Below are positions 52,189-60,227 of a DNA stretch of 64,000 bases, piece after piece; positions within the stretch are counted from its first letter, which is position 1, and each line of letters begins with the position of its first letter. Where the stretch lies: NCBI RefSeq assembly GCF_037204085.1, contig NZ_JBBCBW010000002.1:405005-469004 (forward strand), given 5' to 3'. The notes below the pieces were generated by a model. That model saw only the letters and a program-made list of their open reading frames with translations. It had not been told where the DNA came from and made no database searches. Origin of the DNA: Variovorax sp037204085. Its GTDB lineage: Bacteria > Pseudomonadota > Gammaproteobacteria > Burkholderiales > Burkholderiaceae_C. The translations under genes and the position numbers were made by a program.

Positions 52189-53239
52189 ACGCATTCCTAT
52201 CGACATCGCCAACTGCGCGAAGACTTATGCAGACGGCACGCGCGGCCTGCTGCCGACCGACCTGCACGTGGAAGCGGGCGAAGTGCTCGCGCTGCTCGGC
52301 CCCTCCGGCTGCGGCAAGACCACGCTGCTCCGGCTCATTGCAGGACTCGAGGCGCCCGACGAAGGCAGCCGCATCGTGTTCGGCGGACAGGACGTGACGC
52401 AGCGGCCGGTGGAGCATCGCGGCGTGGGCATGGTGTTTCAAAGCTATGCGCTCTTTCCGCAGATGACCGTAGCCGCCAACATCGGCTACGGCCTTCGCAT
52501 TCGCGGCGTGGCGCCCGAAGAAGAAAAGCGCGCCGTGGGCGAGCTGGTCGACCTGACGCGGCTCGGCGGGCTTGAAAACAAGCGCCCCGCCGAGCTTTCG
52601 GGCGGCCAGCGCCAACGCGTGGCGCTGGCGCGCGCGGTTGCCGTGCGCCCGCGCGTGCTGCTGCTCGACGAACCGCTGGCCGCGCTCGACGCCAAGCTCA
52701 AGGAGTCGCTGCGCGACGAGCTCGCCGAACTGCTGCGCCGCCTGCACATCACGGCCATCCACGTCACTCACGACCAGCAGGAGGCGCTGGCCATTGCCGA
52801 CCGCCTGGCGGTTATGAGCGCGGGCCGCATCGTGCAGGTCGGTCGCGGCGAAGAGTTGTACCGCGCGCCGTCCCACCCTTTCGTGGCGGAGTTCCTGGGC
52901 CGGGTGAATCGGCTCACGCGCGAGCCCGACGCCATTGCGCAAGGCGTTGTCCGACTCGGCGGAAGCACGCTGCCTTGCCCACCTGCCTGGCGCGACCATG
53001 CGATGCTCCTGGTGCGACCCGAAGACGTGGAAGTGAGCGCGCCCCGGCCCGACTGGGGGCTTGCCGCCGTCGAACGCCGCACCTTTCTCGGCGACCGTGT
53101 GCAGTTGCACCTGCGCATGCAGGACCAATCCTTGCTGGTGGCCGACGTAGGCCGCGACACGCCTTTCGGCCCGGGTGATCCGGTCGGCCTTCGCATCCAA
53201 ACCGATCGCCTGATGACGTCGCAGGAAACCAGCGCATGA
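52178..53239 (+). CDS. ABC transporter ATP-binding protein
   Basis: A 353-residue ATPase of the MalK/PotA class. Walker A is GPSGCGKTTLLRL, the signature LSGGQRQRVALARA, Walker B VLLLDEPLAALDAKL, and the H-loop is IHVTHDQQEA. A C-terminal regulatory TOBE-like domain spans about residues 245-345 (LVRPEDVEVSAP). It overlaps the upstream permease by 11 bases and the downstream phosphodiesterase by 4, so all are translationally coupled. Confidence 0.95.
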   Translation: MELERIPIDIANCAKTYADGTRGLLPTDLHVEAGEVLALLGPSGCGKTTLLRLIAGLEAPDEGSRIVFGGQDVTQRPVEHRGVGMVFQSYALFPQMTVAANIGYGLRIRGVAPEEEKRAVGELVDLTRLGGLENKRPAELSGGQRQRVALARAVAVRPRVLLLDEPLAALDAKLKESLRDELAELLRRLHITAIHVTHDQQEALAIADRLAVMSAGRIVQVGRGEELYRAPSHPFVAEFLGRVNRLTREPDAIAQGVVRLGGSTLPCPPAWRDHAMLLVRPEDVEVSAPRPDWGLAAVERRTFLGDRVQLHLRMQDQSLLVADVGRDTPFGPGDPVGLRIQTDRLMTSQETSA

Positions 53240-54096
53240 CCACAGCAACCACACAAGACACCACTTTCCTGGCGCAGTTGACGGACCTGCACATCCGTGA
53301 GCCCGGCCGGCTGGCATACGGCCGCATCGACACCGCGCCCTACCTGGAGCGCGCAGTGCAGTCGGTGCTGCGGCTGCCGCAGCTGCCCGACGCGGTGGTG
53401 ATCACCGGGGACCTGAGCGACTTCGGCCGCGCGGCCGAATACGAGCACCTGGCGCGCCTTCTGGGGCCGCTGACCATGCCGGTGTACCTGATGCCCGGCA
53501 ACCATGATGACCGCGACCAGCTGCGCCGCAGCTTTCCGGGCCACGGCTACCTGGCGGCGGGCGTGGGCTCCGCCGGCTTCGTCCAATACTCGGTGCGCGT
53601 GGGCGCGCTGCGCCTGCTGACGCTCGACACCTGCGTGCCGGGCGAGAGCCATGGCGCCCTCTGCAACGAACGGCTGGCCTGGCTGGAGCAACAGCTCGAC
53701 GCTTGCCGGGGCGAGCCCGTGGTCATTGCCATGCATCACCCGCCCTTCCAGACGCTGATCGGCCACATGGACGAGATCGGCCTGCTTCAGGGTGCCGAGG
53801 CGCTGGAAGCACTGGTCGCGCGGCACCCCAATGTCGAACGCGTGATCTGCGGCCACCTGCACCGCGCCATCGACGCGCGCTTCGGCGGCACCATTGCATC
53901 CATTTCGCCCGCACCGGCCCACCAAGTCTGCCTGGACCTGGCGCCCGATGCGGCCTCTGCATGGACCCTGGAGCCGCCGGGATTCCGGGTTCACGCCTGG
54001 TCTGCGCGCAGCAGGCGGCTGGTCACCCATCTGGCGGCTTCCGGCACATTCGAGGGCCCTTTTCCTTTCCATGACAACGGAGCACTGATCGATTGA
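53236..54096 (+). CDS. GpdQ/CpdA-like metallophosphodiesterase
   Basis: A 286-residue calcineurin-fold phosphodiesterase with a complete dinuclear metal site: Asp17 and His19 (LTDLHIREPG), Asp59 (VITGDLSDFG), Asn89-His90-Asp91 (MPGNHDD), His167 (IAMHHPPF), His207 and His209 (CGHLHRA). The layout is that of glycerophosphodiesterase GpdQ and class III cyclic-nucleotide phosphodiesterases, and LAYGRIDTAPYLERAV resembles GpdQ. There is no signal peptide, so it acts in the cytoplasm. Its 4-base overlap with the ABC ATPase gene implies it processes the imported compound. The true substrate (glycerophosphodiester, cyclic nucleotide or other) is inferred. Confidence 0.92.
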   Translation: MTTATTQDTTFLAQLTDLHIREPGRLAYGRIDTAPYLERAVQSVLRLPQLPDAVVITGDLSDFGRAAEYEHLARLLGPLTMPVYLMPGNHDDRDQLRRSFPGHGYLAAGVGSAGFVQYSVRVGALRLLTLDTCVPGESHGALCNERLAWLEQQLDACRGEPVVIAMHHPPFQTLIGHMDEIGLLQGAEALEALVARHPNVERVICGHLHRAIDARFGGTIASISPAPAHQVCLDLAPDAASAWTLEPPGFRVHAWSARSRRLVTHLAASGTFEGPFPFHDNGALID

Positions 54097-54162
54097 GCCC
54101 ATAGTGTGGAAAATGGGGCTGAAGAAAACGAACCAAAACGAAAAGGATAGAAACCGGCACCC

Positions 54163-55824
54163 ATGAAGCATCTTCTGAACCTGCTCGCCGCCGTCGCACT
54201 GCTGGTGTGGGGCACGCACCTCGTTCGAACGGGCGTGCTGCGCGTGTTCGGGGCCAACCTGCGCAAGATCCTGGTGCAGAGCATGCGCAACCGCTTCACC
54301 GCCGCACTCTCGGGCATCGGTGTAACCGCGCTGGTGCAGTCGAGCACGGCCACGTCGCTGATGACTTCGTCCTTCGTGGGGCAGGGCCTGGTCACGCTGC
54401 CTGCGGCGCTGGCTGTGATGCGCGGGGCGGACGTCGGCACGGCGCTCATCTCGGTGCTGTTCTCGGCAGACCTTTCGTGGCTCTCGCCGATGTTCATCTT
54501 CGTGGGCGTGGTGCTGTTCATTTCACGCTCCGCCAGCGTGGCGGGCCGCGTGGGCCGGGTGCTCATCGGCCTGGGGCTGATGCTGCTGGCGCTGCAGCTG
54601 GTGGTGGAAGCCACCGAGCCGCTCTTCTCGGCCCCGGCCGTGCGGGCGCTGCTGGCCTCGCTCAGCAGCGACGTGCTGCTCGAAATCACCATTGGCGCCG
54701 CGCTCGCCATCGTGGCATATTCCAGCCTGGCCGTGGTGCTGCTGGTGGCGGCCATGGCAAGCTCCAACGTGGTTCCGCTGGACGTGGCGCTCGGGCTGGT
54801 GCTCGGCGCCAACCTCGGCAGCGGCTTGCTGGCGGTGCTGACCACCGCCAAGTCGGCCATACCGGTGCGGCAGGTCACGGTGGGCAACCTGCTGTTCAAG
54901 GCGCTCGGCGTGGCGATCGTCGCGCCCTTCGTCGGGCTCTGGCTGCGCTACGTGCAGCCGCAAGTGCCCAACGCGACCCACGGCGTGGTGCTGTTTCACC
55001 TGGCGTTCAACGTGATCATCAGCGTGGGCTTCATCGGCCTCACGCAGTGGGTGGCAACGCTGGTCACCAAGATGCTGCCGGTGCCGCAGCAGCCGGCCAC
55101 TTCCACGCGGCCGCATCACCTCGACCCCTCGGCGCTTTCAACGCCTTCGCTGGCCATTTCGAATGCGGCGCGCGAGGCGCTGCACCAGGCCGACATCGTC
55201 GAGACCATGCTCATCGGCACGCTCGACGTGATCCGCCACAACGACCTGCGCCTGTCTCAGGAGCTGCGGCAGCTCGACGACACGGTGGACGAGCTTTACT
55301 CGGCCATCAAGTACTACATGACGCGCATCTCGCGCGAGGCGCTGGGCGAAGAAGAGAGCCGGCGATGGACCGACATCATCAGCTTCACCATCAACATGGA
55401 GCAGATCGGGGACATCATCGAGCGCGTGATCATCGACATCGAAGACAAGAAGATCAAGCCGCAGCGCAACTTCTCCGCCGCCGGCATGGCGGAAATCGTG
55501 GAACTGCACGGCCGGCTGGTGGCCAACCTGCGGCTGAGCATGAGCGTGTTTTTGAACGGCAATGTGCGCGACGCGCAAAAGCTGCTGGAAGAAAAAGCCC
55601 GCTTCCGCGACCTTGAACGGGCCTATGCCACCACCCACCTCGATCGCCTGTCCGACCGCACCACGCTGAGCATCGAGACCAGTTCGCTGCACATCGACCT
55701 GATCAGCGACCTGAAGCGCATCAACTCGCACATCTGCTCCATCGCCTACCCGATCCTCGAGTCGGCGGGCGCCTTGGCACCGAGCCGGTTGCGTGAATCG
55801 CGGCTGGGAAAGATCGAGGGCTGA
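54163..55824 (+). CDS. Na/Pi cotransporter family protein with C-terminal PhoU-like domain
   Basis: A 553-residue protein. The N-terminal 300 residues are hydrophobic and contain two NptA-type repeats: ALVQSSTATSLMTSSFVGQG (QSST at 59-62) and ALGLVLGANLGSGLLAVLTT. The C-terminal 220 residues are helical and PhoU-like (SAIKYYMTRISREALGEEES, MEQIGDIIERVIID). It is likely a sodium-driven phosphate transporter, possibly an exporter balancing phosphate released by the upstream phosphodiesterase. It begins 66 bases after that gene on the same strand. Confidence 0.93.
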   Translation: MKHLLNLLAAVALLVWGTHLVRTGVLRVFGANLRKILVQSMRNRFTAALSGIGVTALVQSSTATSLMTSSFVGQGLVTLPAALAVMRGADVGTALISVLFSADLSWLSPMFIFVGVVLFISRSASVAGRVGRVLIGLGLMLLALQLVVEATEPLFSAPAVRALLASLSSDVLLEITIGAALAIVAYSSLAVVLLVAAMASSNVVPLDVALGLVLGANLGSGLLAVLTTAKSAIPVRQVTVGNLLFKALGVAIVAPFVGLWLRYVQPQVPNATHGVVLFHLAFNVIISVGFIGLTQWVATLVTKMLPVPQQPATSTRPHHLDPSALSTPSLAISNAAREALHQADIVETMLIGTLDVIRHNDLRLSQELRQLDDTVDELYSAIKYYMTRISREALGEEESRRWTDIISFTINMEQIGDIIERVIIDIEDKKIKPQRNFSAAGMAEIVELHGRLVANLRLSMSVFLNGNVRDAQKLLEEKARFRDLERAYATTHLDRLSDRTTLSIETSSLHIDLISDLKRINSHICSIAYPILESAGALAPSRLRESRLGKIEG

Positions 55825-55885
55825 GTCGCTTACGCGGAGGGCGCGGCCTGCAGGCCTGCGGATGCAGCAGGCGGCAAGGTGAGCG

Positions 55886-56296
55886 TCAGTGCGCCGCCGA
55901 GAGCGGCGAACGCATGAACTGCTCCTGCCGGCGGCGCAGGCAGAAGTCGATCAGGTCGTCGATCTCCGTAGCTTTATCGAACACCGCATCGGCGCCGAGC
56001 TGTGTGCACTTGCGGCGCATTTCGGGGGTGAGATGGTTGCTGAGCACCACCATCTTCTGCGCCGGCTCGCGGTTGCGGCAGGCCTCGAGCACGCTGAAGC
56101 CGGTGCCGTCCTTCAGGAACAGGTCGACGATGGCGAGGTCCCATTGCGCGAGGTTGCTCGTCAGCCAACGGGTGCCCTCACGCTCCGATTCCGCTTGGCC
56201 CACGGGGTCGACCCTGGCCACTTCGCGCAAGGTGCCCAACAGGTTTTCGCGGATGGTGGGGTTGTCCTCGACAACAAAGGTTCTAACGGTGTCCAT
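55886..56296 (-). CDS. Stand-alone response-regulator receiver protein
   Basis: A 136-residue single receiver domain. The acidic pocket is Glu10-Asp11 (VVEDN), the phospho-acceptor is Asp58 (AIVDLFLKDGTG), with Ser86 (VVLSNHL) and Lys108 (VFDKATEIDD) completing the set. There is no output domain, only a short C-terminal tail RRRQEQFMRSPL. The partner kinase is not adjacent. The ATG at 56296 is chosen; codons further upstream are not receiver-like. Confidence 0.92.
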   Translation of the reverse strand: MDTVRTFVVEDNPTIRENLLGTLREVARVDPVGQAESEREGTRWLTSNLAQWDLAIVDLFLKDGTGFSVLEACRNREPAQKMVVLSNHLTPEMRRKCTQLGADAVFDKATEIDDLIDFCLRRRQEQFMRSPLSAAH

Positions 56297-56427
56297 GGCG
56301 GCGGCGTTTCTCAAGCTTTGTAGCAGGCTACAAATTGCGCCCTGTACAAGACGAAGGCATGACACCCCATCGCGGGTAGGACAAGGCTGGCCCGTCGCCG
56401 GGCCGGCCGTGGCCCACTACCAGCGCA

Positions 56428-57414
56428 TCAGAGCGTGAGGATCGTGCAGCCGGTGGTCTTGCGCGCTTCGAGGTCGCGGTGCGCCTGCTGCACGTCGGCC
56501 AATGCATAGCGCTGGTCGATCGGGATCTTGACCGCGCCGCTCTGCACCACCGCGAACAGGTCGTCTGCCATGGCCTGCGTGCTCTCACGCGTGGAAATGT
56601 GCGTGAACAGCGTCGGACGCGTGACGTAGAGCGAACCCTTCGATGCCAGCGTGCCCAGGCTGATCGGTGGCACGGGGCCCGAGCCGTTGCCGAATATCGC
56701 CAACAGGCCGAACGGGCGCAGGCATTCGATCGAGGCCTCCCAGGTGTCCTTGCCGACCGAGTCGTACACCACCTTCACGCCCTTGCCGCCGGTGATCTCC
56801 TTCACGCGGGCCGCGAAGTTCTCGGTGCTGTAGTTGATGGCATGCGCCGCGCCATGCTCGAGCGCGAGCTTGCACTTGGCGTCGCTGCCGGCCGTGCCGA
56901 TCAGCTGCAGCCCCAGCGCCTTGGCCCATTGGCATGCGATCAGTCCGACCCCGCCGGCCGCGGCGTGAAACAGCACGAAGTCGCCCGGCTGCAAACCTTC
57001 CGCCGGCAGCGTCTTCTTCAGCAGGTACTGCGCCGTGAGGCCCTTGAGCATCATGGCCGCGCCGGTTTCGAACGAAATGGCATCGGGTAACTTGCAGACG
57101 CACTTGGCCGGCATTACACGCAGTTCGCTGTAGGCGCCGGGCGGCTGACTCGCGTAAGCGGCGCGGTCGCCCGCCTTGAGGTGCGTGACGCCCTCGCCCA
57201 CCGCCTCGACCACGCCCGAGGCTTCCATGCCCAGCTGCAAAGGCATCTGGAAAGGGTAGAGGCCGCTGCGCTGATAGGTGTCGATGAAGTTCAGGCCCAC
57301 GGCCTTGTGACGGATGCGGATTTCGCCCGGGCCGGGCTCGCCGACCTCCACGTCGACGATCTTCAGTTCTTCGGGGCCACCATGGCGGTCGATACGGACG
57401 GCTTTGCTCATCAT
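56428..57414 (-). CDS. NADPH:quinone oxidoreductase (zeta-crystallin type)
   Basis: A 328-residue zinc-free medium-chain dehydrogenase/reductase. LNFIDTYQRSGLYPF and GMEASGVVEAVGEGV are quinone-oxidoreductase landmarks, and the NADPH motif is HAAAGGVGLIACQWAKALG. It carries out reduction of quinones in the cytosol, consistent with Qor. Two ATGs lie at 57414 and 57411. It is divergent from the DMT transporter by 99 bases. Confidence 0.94.
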   Translation of the reverse strand: MMSKAVRIDRHGGPEELKIVDVEVGEPGPGEIRIRHKAVGLNFIDTYQRSGLYPFQMPLQLGMEASGVVEAVGEGVTHLKAGDRAAYASQPPGAYSELRVMPAKCVCKLPDAISFETGAAMMLKGLTAQYLLKKTLPAEGLQPGDFVLFHAAAGGVGLIACQWAKALGLQLIGTAGSDAKCKLALEHGAAHAINYSTENFAARVKEITGGKGVKVVYDSVGKDTWEASIECLRPFGLLAIFGNGSGPVPPISLGTLASKGSLYVTRPTLFTHISTRESTQAMADDLFAVVQSGAVKIPIDQRYALADVQQAHRDLEARKTTGCTILTL

Positions 57415-57513
57415 CTTTGCGGTCTCCAGGCATGCGGAAAAAGAAGACGCGCATCGTGCCACGTTTGGCCTTTTAGCGGCGGCAGAGGGCAATGCCCGGT
57501 AGAGTCGGCGGCC

Positions 57514-58422
57514 ATGCAGATTCAGCAGCGCCTCACGCCTTCGACCGTCTTCCTGCTCACCGTGCCGCCGCTGCTGTGGGCCGGCAATGCGGTGGTCGGC
57601 CGCATGGTGCGCGACCTGGTATCGCCGCTCACGCTGAACTTCGTGCGCTGGGTCATCGCCTTCGTGCTGTTGCTGCCGCTTGCATGGCCCGTGCTGCGCC
57701 CCGGCAGCCCGATGTGGACGCACTGGAAGCGCTACGCGGTGCTGGGGCTGCTCGGCATCGGCTGCTACAACGCGTTCCAGTATTTAGCGCTGCAGACCTC
57801 CACGCCCATCAACGTCACGCTGGTGGGTTCCAGCCTGCCACTGTGGATGCTCGCGACCGGCGCTGTTTTCTTCGGCGCCCGCGTCAGCGGGCGCGAGATC
57901 GGCGGCTCGCTGCTCTCGATGCTGGGCGTGCTGCTGGTGCTGAGCCGCGGCGAATGGCGGCAGCTGCTTGGGCTGCGGCTGGTGCCGGGCGACCTGTACA
58001 TGATCCTGGGCACCATCGCGTGGGCGTTCTACAGCTGGATACTGGCCCGCACGCGGGAGCCGCAAACCGTGCGGCAAGACTGGGCCGCGTTTCTCATGGC
58101 GCAGATGGTGTTCGGTCTTGCGTGGTCGGGCGCGTTCGCGGCCGGCGAGTGGACGCTGGCAGACGCGCGCATCGTGCCGGGCTGGCCCCTTTTCGCTGCC
58201 CTGGCCTTCATCGGCATCGGCCCCGCCGTACTGGCCTACCGCTGCTGGGGCAGCGGCGTGCAGCATGCTGGGCCGCAGGCGGCGAGCTTCTTCATGAACC
58301 TCACGCCGCTGTTCGCCGCGCTGTTGTCTGCCGCGTTCCTGGGTGAACCACCGCAGTGGTACCACGGCGCGGCATTCTTGCTGATCGTGGGCGGCATCGT
58401 GGTCTCATCGTCTAAACGTTGA
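57514..58422 (+). CDS. EamA/DMT-family transporter
   Basis: A 302-residue inner-membrane protein with ten predicted helices in two EamA repeats. LLTVPPLLWAGNAVVGRMV opens the first, and LGTIAWAFYSWILARTREP marks the second. GPQAASFFMNLTPLFAALL and the C-terminal LLIVGGIVVSS are usual for the family. These proteins export metabolites or amino acids; the substrate is unknown. It is convergent with the SDR gene. Confidence 0.93.
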   Translation: MQIQQRLTPSTVFLLTVPPLLWAGNAVVGRMVRDLVSPLTLNFVRWVIAFVLLLPLAWPVLRPGSPMWTHWKRYAVLGLLGIGCYNAFQYLALQTSTPINVTLVGSSLPLWMLATGAVFFGARVSGREIGGSLLSMLGVLLVLSRGEWRQLLGLRLVPGDLYMILGTIAWAFYSWILARTREPQTVRQDWAAFLMAQMVFGLAWSGAFAAGEWTLADARIVPGWPLFAALAFIGIGPAVLAYRCWGSGVQHAGPQAASFFMNLTPLFAALLSAAFLGEPPQWYHGAAFLLIVGGIVVSSSKR

Positions 58423-58437
58423 GACCATGGGGCGGGC

Positions 58438-59232
58438 TCAATAAGTGCCCGGGTAGGCGCCGCCGTCGGCCAGCACGTTCTGCCCGGTCACGTAGCCGGC
58501 CTGGATGCTGCACAGAAAAGCGCAGATGGCGCCGAACTCGGCCGGCGTGCCGAAGCGCTTGGCCGGGATGTTCTTCTTGCGGGCTTCCCACACGGTGTCG
58601 AAGTCCTGGCCGGTCTTCTGGGCCGTACCGGCCATCGTGCCCTTGAGGCGATCGGTATCGAAGGAGCCGGGCAGCAGATTGTTGATGGTCACGCCCTGCG
58701 CCGCAATGGCCGTGCGCGCCACACCCGCCACAAAGCCCGTGAGGCCGCTGCGCGCGCCGTTCGAAAGGCCCAGGATGTCGATGGGCGACTTCACAGAGCT
58801 TGAAGTGATGTTGACGATGCGCCCGAAGCCGCGCTTGGCCATGCCGTCGACCGTGGCCTTGATGAGCTCGATGGGCGTCAGCATGTTGGCGTCGACCGCC
58901 TTGATCCAGGCCTCGCGGTCCCAGTTGCGGAAATCGCCGGGGGGCGGGCCGCCTGCATTGGTCACCACGATGTCGAAATCGTGGCCGAGCGCGAACACGG
59001 CGGCGCGGCCGGCCTCGGTGGTGATGTCCGCCGCCACGTGCTTGACGAAGGGTGCCGGCGAGCCGGCTGCCGCCGCAGCCAGCTTTGCAGCGGCTGCTTC
59101 GAGCGCCTCGGCTCCGCGCGCCACGATCACCACGTTCACGCCCTCGCGCACCAGCGCTTCGGCGCAGCCGTAGCCAAGTCCCTTGCTCGCACCGCACACC
59201 AGTGCGGTCTTGCCTGCAATGCCCAGATCCAT
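58438..59232 (-). CDS. SDR-family protein lacking the canonical YxxxK
   Basis: A 264-residue short-chain dehydrogenase relative. The nucleotide motif GASKGLGYG (14-22) and TNAGG (91-95) are present, and the catalytic-Ser region NITSSSVKSP (141-150) is kept. The expected Tyr-x-x-x-Lys aligns with Ser157 to Arg161 in LGLSNGARSGLTGF, so both the Tyr and Lys are replaced. DGGAYPGTY ends the protein. It may bind NAD(P) and act differently from classical SDRs. It is transcribed with the DMT gene upstream (26-base gap). Confidence 0.88.
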   Translation of the reverse strand: MDLGIAGKTALVCGASKGLGYGCAEALVREGVNVVIVARGAEALEAAAAKLAAAAAGSPAPFVKHVAADITTEAGRAAVFALGHDFDIVVTNAGGPPPGDFRNWDREAWIKAVDANMLTPIELIKATVDGMAKRGFGRIVNITSSSVKSPIDILGLSNGARSGLTGFVAGVARTAIAAQGVTINNLLPGSFDTDRLKGTMAGTAQKTGQDFDTVWEARKKNIPAKRFGTPAEFGAICAFLCSIQAGYVTGQNVLADGGAYPGTY

Positions 59233-59258
59233 GTTTTTTCTCCTGTACTGCAGGGGCG

Positions 59259-60206
59259 CTAGCGCCCCGTGCGTGTGAAAACGAAGATGCCCGCAATCAC
59301 GAGCACCGTGCCGGCCGCGATCCACGCGGTGAACGGCTCGCCAAGTATGACCACCCCCATGAGGATGGTCGAAAGAGGCCCGATCATGCCGGTTTGCGCG
59401 GCCATGGCCGGACCGATGCGCTCAATGGCCATCATGACCATCAGGACAGGCACGGCCGTGCAAAGCGTGGCGTTCAGCACCGACAGCCAGATGACCTCGG
59501 GAGCGACCTGCATCGCAACGCTCATGGGCCGCGTGAGCACGAACTGCAAGATGCACAGCACGCACGCCACGGTGGTGGCCAGGCCCACGAGCCGCAGCGA
59601 CCCGAGCCGCTTGACGAACTCACCGCTGTAGACGAGGTAGCCCGCATAACTCACCGCGCTCAGGAACACCAGAAAGGCGCCCCAGGCCGCCGCCCCGCCA
59701 CCCTTTCCTCCGCCGCCGGTCCAGAGCTCGTGCCCGAACACGAGCAACACGCCGGCATAGCTCACGATCATGCCCAGCACCTGCGGCCGGGTTGCGCGCC
59801 GCCGGTACAGCAGCCAGCCGAACAGCAGCACCAGCGTGGGGTTGAGATAGAGAATCAGCCGCTCGAAGCTGGCCGAGATGTATGCGAGCCCCGCAAAGTC
59901 GAGAAAGCTCGCGAGGTAATAGCCAGAGAAGCCAAGCCCGATCACCCCAAGCCAATCGCGAGACGTGAGCGCAGGCTTGCCGCGCCCCGCCCACCACGCC
60001 ATGACAGCAAAGAGGGGCAGCGCGAACAGCATGCGCAGCATGATCAGCGTGATGGCATCCACGCCATGCCGGTAGGCCAACTTGACGATGATGGCCTTGC
60101 CGCTGAACGCGATGGCGCCCAGCGAAGCGAGGATGAGGCCGGGCGCAATGCTCTTTGCGCCGCCATGTGCGGAGGGAATGCCGGTCTGTACGGCGGACTT
60201 GGTCAT
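59259..60206 (-). CDS. EamA/DMT-family transporter
   Basis: A 315-residue inner-membrane protein with ten helices in two repeats. SLGAIAFSGKAIIVKLAYRH opens it, RLILYLNPTLVLLFGWLLYR is in the first half, and IGPAMAAQTGMIGPLSTILM with VVILGEPFTAW in the second, a classical EamA end. A Gly-rich loop (WTGGGGKGGGAAAW) joins the halves. It lies between the SDR gene and the gamma-glutamyltransferase-like gene on the same strand. Confidence 0.93.
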   Translation of the reverse strand: MTKSAVQTGIPSAHGGAKSIAPGLILASLGAIAFSGKAIIVKLAYRHGVDAITLIMLRMLFALPLFAVMAWWAGRGKPALTSRDWLGVIGLGFSGYYLASFLDFAGLAYISASFERLILYLNPTLVLLFGWLLYRRRATRPQVLGMIVSYAGVLLVFGHELWTGGGGKGGGAAAWGAFLVFLSAVSYAGYLVYSGEFVKRLGSLRLVGLATTVACVLCILQFVLTRPMSVAMQVAPEVIWLSVLNATLCTAVPVLMVMMAIERIGPAMAAQTGMIGPLSTILMGVVILGEPFTAWIAAGTVLVIAGIFVFTRTGR

Positions 60207-60227
60207 CCCTCGATCATCGCGCGGTCT

